DNA of 64,000 bases from JAXDTI01 sp034090045 (GCA_034090045.1 JAXDTI010000003.1:248001-312000); one strand, 5' to 3'. Positions 51,986 through 61,349 are shown, counted from the stretch's first letter. The notes: generated by a model from the letters alone, not told the origin. Program-made: numbers and translations.

Positions 51986-52938
51986 CCTTTTACGGAACCG
52001 GCGGCGAGACCGGACTGCCAGTATTTCTGTAACCCAAGGAACAGGATGATGAGGGGCAGCACCCCAAAGAGTGCCCCCATCATGACCGCGCCCTGGTCCG
52101 GTATCGGATTGTGGCGGGTAATCACGGTATATAGCCCCAGGGTTACGGGTCGCAGTCCGATGGTGCTCTTGTTGGAGCCGAACATTACCAGCGGCAGCAG
52201 GAAGTTGTTCCAGGTGTTAACGAAAATGAACAAGAAGATTGTCACCATCGCCGGGGCGAGTAGCCGCAACACCATCGTGAAAAAGATCCTGAATTCGCCG
52301 GCACCGTCGATACGAGCCGCCTCAATGAGTTCAGTTGGCACCGAGGTTTGAGCATAGACGCGCCCGAGGAACAATCCGAATGGCGAAACACAGCAAGGAA
52401 CGATGATTGCCCAGATTGTGTGGGACAGCCCCATGCCACTGAAGAGCACATACATCGGGATTGAGAGCAGCGCGGCGGGCATCAACATACCTGCCATGAC
52501 AACACCGAGGGTGGCGTTCATGCCTGGGAATTTGAATTTCGCCAACGCGTATCCGGCCATCACGCTCACGAGCGTGCCGATGACGGCAGACGACGTGGAA
52601 TACAGTAGCGAGTTACTGACCCAGCGCCAAAACATTCCGTCTGCCACATAGGTTCCCTGCAGGTTGTTGTAGCTGCGAACTATGGAAGCCGGTAGTTCGT
52701 TGAGGGGCACCGCGAACCAGAGGCTGCCTAGTACGCCACCGGAGGCAAGCTCGGAACGATCCTTTGTTGCCGATATGAGCAGCCAGTATATCGGGAACAC
52801 GAAATAGATGAAGGTAACTATCAGAAGGATTTTCGTTATCGCGCGGGCAGCTATTGAAGGCATAACCGCGCGGTTCGGAACCCCCTCTTTTGAGGGACGA
52901 TAGGTGATTCCACTGTCGGTTGTCAGCATCTTTGCCAT
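51982..52938 (-). CDS. CUT1 sugar ABC permease (MalG-like), system A
   Basis: 318 residues, six membrane helices, with the inner-membrane EAA loop LIEAARIDGAGEFRIFF that docks the ATPase. Preceded by the MalF-like partner (stop and start share one base, TGATG) and overlapping GH20 downstream. MalG-type by position and by the short C-terminus (SGLAAGSVKG). The N-terminal ~25 residues are polar. No dedicated ATPase is encoded in the window, so a shared MsmK-type ATPase elsewhere is expected. Confidence 0.94.
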   Translation of the reverse strand: MAKMLTTDSGITYRPSKEGVPNRAVMPSIAARAITKILLIVTFIYFVFPIYWLLISATKDRSELASGGVLGSLWFAVPLNELPASIVRSYNNLQGTYVADGMFWRWVSNSLLYSTSSAVIGTLVSVMAGYALAKFKFPGMNATLGVVMAGMLMPAALLSIPMYVLFSGMGLSHTIWAIIVPCCVSPFGLFLGRVYAQTSVPTELIEAARIDGAGEFRIFFTMVLRLLAPAMVTIFLFIFVNTWNNFLLPLVMFGSNKSTIGLRPVTLGLYTVITRHNPIPDQGAVMMGALFGVLPLIILFLGLQKYWQSGLAAGSVKG

Positions 52939-53954
52939 CAGTCGTTACCTCCACCAATCTTGCGATCCACCATGAAGTAGATCAGGGCGAGCACCCCGGC
53001 CACGAGCGCCATCATCACCGATACGGCTCCGGCCGGTCCGTTGCCGACATCCATCCCGGTGACGTTTTCACGCATCGTGGACAGCGCCATCATCATCGGC
53101 GTGTAGTCATTAGGCATCCAGGTCGCGGAAGTTTGCATAACCTGAGGTTCGTTGAAAATCTGGATTGTACCAACAATGGAGAGCAACACCGCGAGCAAAC
53201 TGGCTGCCCGAACCATCGGAATCTTAATCCTCGTAACAATCTGGAACTCGGATGCGCCATCGAGCCTTGCCGCCTCATACAGGTCGGTTGGGATGGCTTG
53301 CAGCGCGGCGAGAAAAATCAGCATGTTGTATCCGGTGAATGTCCAGGTAGTCATATTCGCCATTGACCCGATTATCAGGCTCGGGTCTTGGAACACACTC
53401 AAGAACGGATAGTTTTTGCTGTGCATATCGATCCCGAGGGCTTGTAGCCCGTTTACGAGCGGCGAGAACCCCAACGAGTACATATAGTTCCATACGATTG
53501 CGCCAACCAGTCCGGGAATCGCGAAAGGCAGGAAGTACCCGATACGGAACGCTGTGGGACGTCGCACCAGATAGGAGTCAAGCACCAGCGCCAGCGCCAG
53601 CGCCGCAACAATCATGACCGGCACTTGGAGGCAGGTGTAGATGAGCACCCGCATGATTCCGTGCCAAAAGTTGCTCTCGAATATCACGTTTTTGTAGTTT
53701 TCTAGCGCCGAGAAAACTGTTTCTTTTTGTCCGAGAGGCCCGGCACCTTCCGGTATTTTTTCGATAAATAGGCTGGACCAAACCGCCACGATTATTGGAA
53801 TCAGGAACACCAGTATGTAGAGTATTCCGAACGGTGCCATGAATATCCATCCGGTCACCGCGTCATGTTTTTCGCGGGAACCCATCCGCCGTTTCTTTTT
53901 CTTCGTGACGCCAGTTTTAGTCGGGGAGATTGGCGACGTCGTTGTTGCGCTCAT
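52938..53954 (-). CDS. CUT1 sugar ABC permease (MalF-like), system A
   Basis: 338 residues, six helices, EAA loop LYEAARLDGASEFQIV. The second helix region contains ALALALVLD, encoded by a hexanucleotide run (GCGCCA units near 53586-53606) that could slip in frame. ATG 53954 has GAAGG ahead. Separated from its binding-protein gene by a 14-bp hairpin. Forms the channel with the following MalG-like subunit. Confidence 0.94.
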   Translation of the reverse strand: MSATTTSPISPTKTGVTKKKKRRMGSREKHDAVTGWIFMAPFGILYILVFLIPIIVAVWSSLFIEKIPEGAGPLGQKETVFSALENYKNVIFESNFWHGIMRVLIYTCLQVPVMIVAALALALVLDSYLVRRPTAFRIGYFLPFAIPGLVGAIVWNYMYSLGFSPLVNGLQALGIDMHSKNYPFLSVFQDPSLIIGSMANMTTWTFTGYNMLIFLAALQAIPTDLYEAARLDGASEFQIVTRIKIPMVRAASLLAVLLSIVGTIQIFNEPQVMQTSATWMPNDYTPMMMALSTMRENVTGMDVGNGPAGAVSVMMALVAGVLALIYFMVDRKIGGGND

Positions 53955-53984
53955 TTGAAGACCTTCTAGCTAGCTGGAAAAAGC

Positions 53985-54025
53985 AGTTGGGTGCCTGCCC
54001 TCAAGCAATGAGCAGGCACCCAACT
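53985..54025 (-). terminator. Intercistronic hairpin/attenuator between binding protein and permeases, system A
   Basis: AGTTGGGTGCCTGC / GCAGGCACCCAACT, a perfect 14-bp stem with a 13-base loop. On the minus strand it is followed by GCTTTTTCC. Likely partial terminator plus 3'-end protector, keeping the binding protein more abundant than the permeases. Confidence 0.8.
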
Positions 54026-54051
54026 TTCTTCCGGTGTTATCTAATCAGTGA

Positions 54052-55341
54052 TTATTTAACTACTGTGTAACCGCCCTGTTCGAGCAGCGCCACCGCTTTG
54101 TCTTGCGTTGCCTTGACGACATCGCTCATCTTGGCGGAGCCACCGGGCACGTCAGCGCCTTTCTCCTTGGCAGCGCCGAGGGTGTCGTTCCAAACCGGAA
54201 CGAATACAGCCTTGCCCATCATGCCGTTTGCCTTAGCGAACTCAGCGAAAATGTCTTGATCGAAGAACGCTTTCGCCTCCTCCGGGGTGGCAGCAGCAGT
54301 GGTGGATGCCGGGACGACAGCCTGCGGACCGGCCAGCATATCCACCTGGTCGTTGAACCAGGTGTTGAACTTCATGGCCTGCTCCGGGTACTCACAGGAT
54401 GCGGTGACGGCAACGCCAGAACCACCATCGGGGCCGGTGAGGGCACCGCCACCGAGGTCAGGCAGCTGCGCTACCTTCCACTGACCTTCCTGACCCTTCG
54501 CGGCAGCAACATAGCCACCGTACTCCCAGGCAGCACCGATACCACCGATGATGGTGCCGTCAGCGACCTTGGCATCGAAAGAGCTGGTGTCCCAACGGAT
54601 CACCGAGAGCGCGGACTTGTCGTCAACCATCTTCTGCACAAAATCGGCAGCTTTCTTAACGCCCGCATCGGAACCCCAGTTCACCTTGTAGCCCTCGCCG
54701 CTCACCTCATAGGGGGCACCACCGGCAGCAATCGCGAGACCGGCAAACATATTGCCAATCTCATCGGTTTGATAGGTGAAAATGTACTTACCCGCGTCTG
54801 CAGCTTTCTTTGCCGCAGCAGTGAACTCTTCAGCGGTGGTCGGAACCTCGATACCGAGCTTCTCGAACTCAGCCGCGTTGTAGTAGTACACCAGCGGACC
54901 GTTATCCTGCGGAATACCGAAATACTTGCCGCCAACACTCATCATGTCGATGGTGCCAGCATAGGTCTTCTTCGCATCGTCAGTCACAAATTCCGTGACA
55001 TCCTTGACGATACCGTCAGCGAAAGCACTCGGCAGTTCGGCGTAACCAACCTGCGCCAAGCAGGCTGCTTTGCCATCGGTGACGTTCTGCTTCAACTGCG
55101 GCATAAAGTCGGAAGCATCACCGGCAAATTGCTCAGCGGAAACCTGGATATCCGGGTTCTCTGCATTCCACTTCGCAACAACCTCATCAACAGCTTTCGA
55201 ATCCGGGAGACGGTGCGAATACACGATCTTTACCGGGCCATCGGCCTTGGTGTCGGTATCACCCGCGCCGCAGGCAGCAATGCCCAGGGACGCGAAAGCC
55301 AGCACCGCGGTGCCAGCCAAAACACGCTTTGCAATACGCAT
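54052..55341 (-). CDS. Sugar ABC binding lipoprotein, system A
   Basis: 429 residues. Lipoprotein signal with lipobox GIAACG; mature protein of the SBP_bac_1 (CUT1) type: VVAKWNAENPDIQVSAEQF region, GKYFGIPQDNGPLVYYYN, TAEEFTAAAKKAA and a C-terminal DVVKATQDKAVALLEQGG. Acts outside the membrane and hands oligosaccharide to the following permeases. It has its own promoter region (a terminator for system B lies at 55518-55549). ATG 55341 has AAAGGG ahead. Confidence 0.95.
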   Translation of the reverse strand: MRIAKRVLAGTAVLAFASLGIAACGAGDTDTKADGPVKIVYSHRLPDSKAVDEVVAKWNAENPDIQVSAEQFAGDASDFMPQLKQNVTDGKAACLAQVGYAELPSAFADGIVKDVTEFVTDDAKKTYAGTIDMMSVGGKYFGIPQDNGPLVYYYNAAEFEKLGIEVPTTAEEFTAAAKKAADAGKYIFTYQTDEIGNMFAGLAIAAGGAPYEVSGEGYKVNWGSDAGVKKAADFVQKMVDDKSALSVIRWDTSSFDAKVADGTIIGGIGAAWEYGGYVAAAKGQEGQWKVAQLPDLGGGALTGPDGGSGVAVTASCEYPEQAMKFNTWFNDQVDMLAGPQAVVPASTTAAATPEEAKAFFDQDIFAEFAKANGMMGKAVFVPVWNDTLGAAKEKGADVPGGSAKMSDVVKATQDKAVALLEQGGYTVVK

Positions 55342-55412
55342 TTAGTTTTCCCTTTCATCTGCACGAGCACCCTGTTGTACTCGATACCTTTCCAGATTAG
55401 ACACAACCCCCT

Positions 55413-55450
55413 ACATTTTCAGGGCTTTCATATCAAAACCCCCAAAATGT
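55413..55450. promoter_or_regulatory. Inverted ACATTTT/AAAATGT pair upstream of system A
   Basis: ACATTTT at 55413-55419 and AAAATGT at 55444-55450. The same two heptamers, closer together and in the opposite order, occur before system B and lnpA (58947-58970). Possible sites of a common regulator. Confidence 0.35.
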
Positions 55451-55517
55451 AACGCAACTAACTGCATGGATACAGCGCCGGTGGCACCATCCAGCGGCAA
55501 GTAAAACGGCGACAGTG

Positions 55518-55549
55518 AAAAAGGCTGCCCCCGCCAACCGGCAGGGGCA
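55518..55549 (-). terminator. Terminator after system B permeases
   Basis: On the minus strand, TGCCCCTGCC / GGCGGGGGCA (ten pairs with one G-U) with a GGTT loop, followed by GCCTTTTT. It lies 22 bases past the permease stop at 55572 and separates systems B and A. Confidence 0.75.
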
Positions 55550-55571
55550 AAATCGAGAATCGACCCCGTGT

Positions 55572-56495
55572 TCACTTCACCGAACCGGCAGTGAGACCAC
55601 CGATGAGACGCTTCTCAATCAACGCGAACAAGATAATCACCGGCACGATTGCGATAATCGAGGTGGTGAACATATACTGCCAATCTTTCACATACAATCC
55701 CAGGAAACGCGGCATCGCCACAGTGAGCGGCTGCAACTCGGGATCCTGTACCAAAACGAATGCGGCAGCATACTCGTTCCAGGTGTTTACGAACACGAAA
55801 ATCACCGCGGTGACTATGCCCGGCCACACTAGCGGCAACGAAATCTTGAACATCGCTTGCAGCCGTCCCAGACCGTCCATCAGCCCAGCCTCGTCAATCT
55901 CTTTCGGTACGGAAGCAAAAAAAGACTGCATAATCCAGATGGCGAAAGACAGGTTAAAGGTGCCGTTAATCAGTATTAACGCCGCCCAAACCGCGTAACC
56001 CTGCCAGCCGGAAAACTCCTGGTACAAGCCGATAGCCAAAACGGTGGGCTGCAGCATCTGAGTACACAGCACCAGGAACAGGAACGGCAAACGACCAGGG
56101 AAACGGAAACGCGCAATGTAATAGGCAGCCGGGGTCGCCACAATCAACACCAAGATGGTTGCCCCAATCGATATGACAGTAGTCGCGGTGAGCGCCTTAG
56201 CGACGTTTACCGCCGGGAAGTCCCACACCGTCAGGAAGTTACTCCATTCGATACGCGACGGCAGATACTCCGGCGGAATCTTCATCACATCGGGGCGGGT
56301 TTTCAACGCCGTGGTAAGCATCAACAGGTACGGGAAAAGGAAGAACCCGATCACCAGAACCACGCCGATAATGGTGGCTATCGGGTTTGGCGGTTTTTCG
56401 ATACCGCGCACTTTTTTACGTCTGGTACCTTTCGCGGCCGCAGCGGCGTTTTCTTTCAAGGCTGCCTCACGGGCAGCAACAAGGGGGCGTTCCAT
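55572..56495 (-). CDS. CUT1 sugar ABC permease (MalG-like), system B
   Basis: 307 residues, six helices, EAA loop EIDEAGLMDGLGRLQAMF and MalG-like C-terminus IGGLTAGSVK. The N-terminal ~40 residues are basic (KGTRRKKVRG). ATG 56495 is placed one base after the upstream stop, with AAGGAG inside the preceding gene. Works with the MalF-like subunit and the binding protein at 57.6-58.8 kb. Confidence 0.94.
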   Translation of the reverse strand: MERPLVAAREAALKENAAAAAKGTRRKKVRGIEKPPNPIATIIGVVLVIGFFLFPYLLMLTTALKTRPDVMKIPPEYLPSRIEWSNFLTVWDFPAVNVAKALTATTVISIGATILVLIVATPAAYYIARFRFPGRLPFLFLVLCTQMLQPTVLAIGLYQEFSGWQGYAVWAALILINGTFNLSFAIWIMQSFFASVPKEIDEAGLMDGLGRLQAMFKISLPLVWPGIVTAVIFVFVNTWNEYAAAFVLVQDPELQPLTVAMPRFLGLYVKDWQYMFTTSIIAIVPVIILFALIEKRLIGGLTAGSVK

Positions 56496-56496
56496 C

Positions 56497-57468
56497 TCAG
56501 ATCAGCTCCTTCGTGGGCTTCACAGTAGCCAGGTATATTGCGATTATCACCAGGCAGAACATAAAGTTCAGTACCGACATTGCGCTGGATACGCCCGGCC
56601 CGAGTTGCGCCTTGTATTGGAAAACCAGGGTCGTGGTGGTGTGCGCCTCGTGATATCCGGGGGTTTCCACCAAAATCTTCAGAATCGGTAGCGAGTTGAA
56701 AACGTTAATTATGTTAATCAGTGCGCTGGTTGCGACCGCGCCGCGCAGCATCGGGAACACTACACGCCAGTACCTTTGAATCGCACCGGCACCGTCAACG
56801 TTGGCGGCCTCTAGAATATCGGTCGGCACAGCTTGCAGACCAGCCAGTATGGTGTAGGTCGTGAACGGCAGTGAAACATATATAGCGACAAACACCGCGA
56901 CCCAGAAAGCTGACACCGGGTGTTTCGTGAACCCGTATGCGGTCTCGAGAATACCGGTGTCCACCAGGAACCTGTTGAACACACCGAACTGGTTATCCAA
57001 ACCATAGCGGAACACGGTGGTTGTCATAACCACCGAACAGGCCCAGGGGAGAATAACGAAAAGCCGCACAAGCTTACGTCCCGGGAATTTTTTATTCAAA
57101 AACTGAGCCAAAACCAGTGACAAAATGACTGTCACCACAACCACGACCACAACCCAGATAACGGTATTGAAGATCACCCGTTTTATATCCACTCCCGGAT
57201 AACTGAGCGCCCCGCCTTTACCTATATAGTTATCCCAGCCGGTGAAGCCCTTTTCGATACCGTATTTATTGAACTTTACGAACGAGTTAAACACGAGCAG
57301 GACGGTCGGATAGACGACCACCCCCAGGATCAACAGTAGCGTTGGGGCGAGCCAGGGTATCGCCGCCAATCCCTCGCGACGCTGCTTGAGTTTCGTGCTA
57401 TCCGATTGCGCTTTTCTGGGTTTGTTTTTGCCAGCTCCATGTTGCTGCCCGATATCGGTACTCGTCAT
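56497..57468 (-). CDS. CUT1 sugar ABC permease (MalF-like), system B
   Basis: 323 residues, six to seven helices, EAA loop ILEAANVDGAGAIQRYW. The polar, Lys/Gln-rich N-terminus (~1-35) is cytosolic. ATG 57468 follows CAGGTTTTCA. The gene lies 116 bases after the binding-protein stop; a stable hairpin occupies that gap. Overall order binding protein - MalF - MalG matches bifidobacterial LNB/GNB importers. Confidence 0.94.
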   Translation of the reverse strand: MTSTDIGQQHGAGKNKPRKAQSDSTKLKQRREGLAAIPWLAPTLLLILGVVVYPTVLLVFNSFVKFNKYGIEKGFTGWDNYIGKGGALSYPGVDIKRVIFNTVIWVVVVVVVTVILSLVLAQFLNKKFPGRKLVRLFVILPWACSVVMTTTVFRYGLDNQFGVFNRFLVDTGILETAYGFTKHPVSAFWVAVFVAIYVSLPFTTYTILAGLQAVPTDILEAANVDGAGAIQRYWRVVFPMLRGAVATSALINIINVFNSLPILKILVETPGYHEAHTTTTLVFQYKAQLGPGVSSAMSVLNFMFCLVIIAIYLATVKPTKELI

Positions 57469-57506
57469 TGAAAACCTGATCTTTGTTATAGGGGACTGAT
57501 TGTGTG

Positions 57507-57543
57507 TTTTGGCGCGGGGGCGGTGACATCCCCCGCGCCAAAA
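57507..57543 (-). other. Intercistronic hairpin after system B binding protein
   Basis: TTTTGGCGCGGGGG / CCCCCGCGCCAAAA, a 14-bp stem with a nine-base loop and no T tract on the minus strand. More likely an mRNA-protecting hairpin than a terminator. Confidence 0.7.
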
Positions 57544-57584
57544 CTATTGAGTTATCTGCGGATTCGCAGCTCCGCCGGTATCTA

Positions 57585-58829
57585 TTACAGGCCGGCTTCG
57601 AATTCTGCCTGGATACCGTCCAGTACCGCATCCACGTCCTCGCTGGCGGTCTTACCTGCGGAGGACTGCAACGCTCCCTGGAGCACATCCCACTGCGGGT
57701 TTCCGACCGGCAGGAACTTCACGTTCGGCATATCGGCATAGTACTTCTTCAGCAGCGGATCAGCGGCGGCGCTCTCAGTCTTGATGACACTGGAAGTAAC
57801 CGGCAGCAACCCGGAGGGCGCATACCACTTGACGTACATATCATCGGAGTAGAACAGATCCAAGAAATCCTTCACCGCGGCCTTTCGGGCTTCATCACCG
57901 TTGTCGAACGCGACAATGAAATCGGTAACACCCACAGCTACCGGGTCACCGTTCTTGGAGAACACCGGAGCAGTATCATACTTGACGCTGTCCGGGGTAT
58001 TAGAGAACAGACCGGAGTGACCGTTATACATGGCGACCTTGCCGTTATCGAACAGGTCAACAACGTCTTGGCGGTTCGATTCGCCGGCGTTCGGCTGTGT
58101 GCAGCCCATGTCGATGAGTTTCTTCATCTCAGTGAAGCCCTCTTTAATACCATCAGAGTTGGCTACCAGGTTTTCACCATCAACCCAGTTAGCTCCAGCT
58201 CCCCAAACGAAAAGCGAGGCCTCAACCTGGGCTTCTTCCTTACCCAGCGGCATACCGTAGGGGTAAACATCCGGGAACTTGCTCTTAATCTTCGTGCAGG
58301 CCTCCTCCAGCTCCGCCCAGGTACTCGGAGGAGCAGTAACGCCGGCATCAGCGAGAATCTTGGTGTTATAGGTCAGCTCGCGTACCGATGCGACATCCGG
58401 GGCAGCCCACTGGGTGCCGTCAGCTCCCTGACCGTTCGCCAGCAACGCCGGTTCGATACTCTCCAGGGTCTCCGGACTCATCACCTCATCGATCGGGTAC
58501 AGCAGTCCACCGTCAGCAGAGGCAGCGAATGCGTTGTCGTTGAGAATATCCGGCATATCCTTAGCCTGGATACGAGCCTGCACCTTGGAAGTGAAATCAT
58601 CCCAGCCCTCAACTTGCAGCTCGACTTTAACGTCAGGATGGGTCTCATTGAACTTCGCGATAATTGCTTCCCAATCGGTCTTCGTGGAGTCCGCATAGGA
58701 AGGCGCCAGAATCTTAATCGTGGTCGCGCCTCCAGCAGAACCCTCAGAACCGGCTCCGCAGGCACTCAGCGGCAGAGCCATAGCAGCCATAGCAGCGATA
58801 GCCAGCGCACCCTTTACCATTCTTTTCAT
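57585..58829 (-). CDS. Sugar ABC binding lipoprotein, system B
   Basis: 414 residues. Signal with lipobox PLSACG. SBP_bac_1 type: KFNETHPDVKVELQVEGWDD region, DMPDILNDNAFAASADGGLL and WAELEEACTKIKSKFPDVYP. It lies nearest to lnpA and is the best candidate for the GNB/LNB-binding protein (GltA/GL-BP analogue of bifidobacteria); this is position-based inference. ATG 58829 has AAAAGG about ten bases ahead. Divergent from lnpA with a 214-base shared regulatory region. Confidence 0.93.
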   Translation of the reverse strand: MKRMVKGALAIAAMAAMALPLSACGAGSEGSAGGATTIKILAPSYADSTKTDWEAIIAKFNETHPDVKVELQVEGWDDFTSKVQARIQAKDMPDILNDNAFAASADGGLLYPIDEVMSPETLESIEPALLANGQGADGTQWAAPDVASVRELTYNTKILADAGVTAPPSTWAELEEACTKIKSKFPDVYPYGMPLGKEEAQVEASLFVWGAGANWVDGENLVANSDGIKEGFTEMKKLIDMGCTQPNAGESNRQDVVDLFDNGKVAMYNGHSGLFSNTPDSVKYDTAPVFSKNGDPVAVGVTDFIVAFDNGDEARKAAVKDFLDLFYSDDMYVKWYAPSGLLPVTSSVIKTESAAADPLLKKYYADMPNVKFLPVGNPQWDVLQGALQSSAGKTASEDVDAVLDGIQAEFEAGL

Positions 58830-58946
58830 AGGTCATATTCCTTTTGTTTAACTGTCACCGCCTCACGCGGCAGCCGCACAACTTTGTGCGACCTTTACCA
58901 GTCTCTCGCGACTACAGGGATATTTGCAGGAATATAACCCACCAAA

Positions 58947-58970
58947 AAAATGTCGTGTCCGTCACATTTT
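58947..58970. promoter_or_regulatory. Inverted AAAATGT/ACATTTT pair between system B and lnpA
   Basis: AAAATGT (58947-58953), ten bases, ACATTTT (58964-58970): a dyad in the divergent promoter. The related pair upstream of system A suggests one regulator for the whole locus. Confidence 0.45.
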
Positions 58971-59043
58971 CGATAGCCGCCCCGCCGAGCCGCCCCGCAG
59001 CTATAATTTTTTAGGTAACCGAGTCCGATCCTGAGGGAGAACC

Positions 59044-61200
59044 ATGAGCACTGGACGCGTCACAATACCGACTGACCTGGATATTGTTGCCGAAACCAAA
59101 GAAATCGCCGAACTGTGGGGAGCCGACGCGATACGAGATGCCGACGGCACCGAGTTTCCCGCCGAACTATCCGACACCGATTTAAAGGTCTATTCGACCT
59201 ACTACACCACCCGCAAAGACAACGAATGGGCCCGGAAGAACCCCGACGAAGTACAACAGTGCTACATTATGACGGGTTTTCACACCGCCACAGGCACCGA
59301 ATTGCGAATCCGACTGATGGAGGGCATCAGTGAGGAACTGCTGAAAGTAAACACTCGCGACGATATTAAACGCTGGTGGGAAGTTATCGACCGCACCACC
59401 GGCGAGGTGGTGGATACCCAGGAGTGGGACTACGACGAAGCCCAGGGGACGGTGGTTATTGCTCAGCCGCAACCCTGGCATGAATATACGGTGAGCTTCC
59501 TGGCATATATCATTTGGGATCCGGTACATATGTATAACGCGATCACTAACAACTGGCAGGATTTCGAGCATCAAATCACCTTTGACGTGCGCCAACCAAA
59601 GACCCACGAGTGGTCGCTGAAACGGCTACGCAAATTCATTGCCGACCATCCGTATGTTGACGTGATTCGCTACACCACGTTCTTCCACCAATTCACCTTG
59701 ATATTCGATGAACTGAAACGGGAAAAATACGTGGACTGGTACGGATATTCCGCCTCGGTTTCCCCCTATATCCTGGAAAAATTCGAGACCGAAGTGGGTT
59801 ACAGATTCCGTCCAGAATACATCATTGACCAGGGATATTACAATAACCAATACCGGGTGCCCAGCCGCGAATACCTGGACTTTATGGCATTCCAACGCCG
59901 CGAGGTCGCAGCGCTCGCCAAAGAATTCGTCGATGTCACACACGAGATGGGCAAAGAAGCAATGATGTTCCTCGGCGATCACTGGATCGGAACCGAACCC
60001 TACCTTGAGGAGTTCGCCGAAATCGGGTTGGACGCGGTAGTCGGCAGTGTCGGAAACGCCGCCACCCTGCGCCTGATAAGCGACATAAAAGGCGTGAAAT
60101 ATACCGAGGGGCGGCTCCTGCCGTATTTCTTCCCCGACGTGTTCCATCCCGGTGGAGATCCGCTATCCGAAGCCAAAACCAATTGGGTGAACGCTCGCCG
60201 CGCCATCCTGCGACACCCGGTGGATCGCATCGGATACGGCGGATACTTGAAACTGGCGCTCGACTTCCCAGAATTCGTGGACTTTGTAGCTAAACTCACC
60301 GAAGAATTCCGGCAGCTATATGACAATATCGGTTCCGGCAAACCGTGGTGCGCGAAAACCGTCGCGGTTCTCAACTCCTGGGGGCAGGCGCGCTCCTGGG
60401 GCTGCCACATGGTGCATCACGGAATCTATCATCGACAAAACTACTCCTATTTCGGGGTTCTGGAAGCGCTCGCAGGTTCCCCTTTCGATGTGCGTTTCAT
60501 CAGTTTCAACGAGGTCGCTGCCGATGCAGGTGTGCTCGACGACGTAGACGTGATTATCAACGTGGGAGATGGCGACACCGCACAAACCGGCGGGGAAGCC
60601 TGGGAAGATCCGCGAATCTCCAGCGCTATTCGCCGATTCGTGTTTAGCGGAGGCGGTTTTATAGGCATCGGCGAACCCGCCGGACACCAGTGGGAAGGTC
60701 GATATATCCAGGTAGCGCCAATTATTGGTATTGAGAAAGAAACCGGATTTACCCTCGGATACGACAAGTACAACCTCACTGAGAACCCTCAACATTTCAT
60801 TCTCGCCGATGCCACCGGCGACCTGAACTTCGGGGAGGGACAGAAAGGAATGTACGCCCTGGAGGGTGCCACCGTGTTGAACGAGCGTTTCGAGGAAGTA
60901 CAGATGGCTGTCAATGAATACGGTAAAGGACGCGGTGTCTATATTTCCGGTTTGCCCTATTCGGCGCAGAACTCCCGCGTGCTACGCCGCGCCATCATGT
61001 GGGCCGCTAACAGTGAAGATGACCTGAAACGCTGGTATTCAGATAACTATGAGGTAGACGTACACGCCTATCCGAACACCGGTAAATACTGTGTCGTAAA
61101 CAATTCTGAGATGCCGGCAACCACCACCGTGTATCACGGCAACGGCAAATCCTTTGAACTGGAACTGACCGCCGGGGAGATACGCTGGTACGACATTTGA
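59044..61200 (+). CDS. lnpA: GH112 1,3-beta-galactosyl-N-acetylhexosamine phosphorylase
   Basis: 718 residues, cytosolic. Phosphorolyses lacto-N-biose I and galacto-N-biose to galactose 1-phosphate plus GlcNAc or GalNAc. The typical family start GRVTIPTDLDIVAETKEIAE is followed by a (beta/alpha)8 barrel (~1-450; FHTATGTELRIRLMEG, PWHEYTVSFLAYI, FLGDHWIGTEPYLEEF), a Rossmann-like middle part (VLNSWGQARSWGCHMVHHG) and a small C-terminal beta domain. Length is close to the bifidobacterial ~750. ATG 59044 has GAGGGAG ahead. Divergent from the system B importer. nahK and galT homologues, which often follow lnpA in bifidobacteria, are not in this window. Confidence 0.97.
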   Translation: MSTGRVTIPTDLDIVAETKEIAELWGADAIRDADGTEFPAELSDTDLKVYSTYYTTRKDNEWARKNPDEVQQCYIMTGFHTATGTELRIRLMEGISEELLKVNTRDDIKRWWEVIDRTTGEVVDTQEWDYDEAQGTVVIAQPQPWHEYTVSFLAYIIWDPVHMYNAITNNWQDFEHQITFDVRQPKTHEWSLKRLRKFIADHPYVDVIRYTTFFHQFTLIFDELKREKYVDWYGYSASVSPYILEKFETEVGYRFRPEYIIDQGYYNNQYRVPSREYLDFMAFQRREVAALAKEFVDVTHEMGKEAMMFLGDHWIGTEPYLEEFAEIGLDAVVGSVGNAATLRLISDIKGVKYTEGRLLPYFFPDVFHPGGDPLSEAKTNWVNARRAILRHPVDRIGYGGYLKLALDFPEFVDFVAKLTEEFRQLYDNIGSGKPWCAKTVAVLNSWGQARSWGCHMVHHGIYHRQNYSYFGVLEALAGSPFDVRFISFNEVAADAGVLDDVDVIINVGDGDTAQTGGEAWEDPRISSAIRRFVFSGGGFIGIGEPAGHQWEGRYIQVAPIIGIEKETGFTLGYDKYNLTENPQHFILADATGDLNFGEGQKGMYALEGATVLNERFEEVQMAVNEYGKGRGVYISGLPYSAQNSRVLRRAIMWAANSEDDLKRWYSDNYEVDVHAYPNTGKYCVVNNSEMPATTTVYHGNGKSFELELTAGEIRWYDI

Positions 61201-61349
61201 GCACCAGCCTGTGAGCCAGTTACTGTTTGCGGTTACGCCTCTTTAACTGCACCTGTTTCATACAGCTGCTATCTCACCTGCAGATACGCAACACATACAC
61301 CGAGACCCAACAGTAAATATGTGCCGGAAAATATGTGCGCTGGATTCTG

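Noticed and set aside
54103..55452. A 449-codon open frame on the plus strand, antisense to the system A binding-protein gene
   Set aside because: It exists because of the codon bias of the true gene on the other strand. The minus-strand frame has a lipobox and family motifs; the plus-strand protein has none and no ribosome site.
57504..58937. A 477-codon plus-strand open frame antisense to the system B binding-protein gene
   Set aside because: Same reason: a mirror frame of a well-identified lipoprotein gene, with no homology or start signal.
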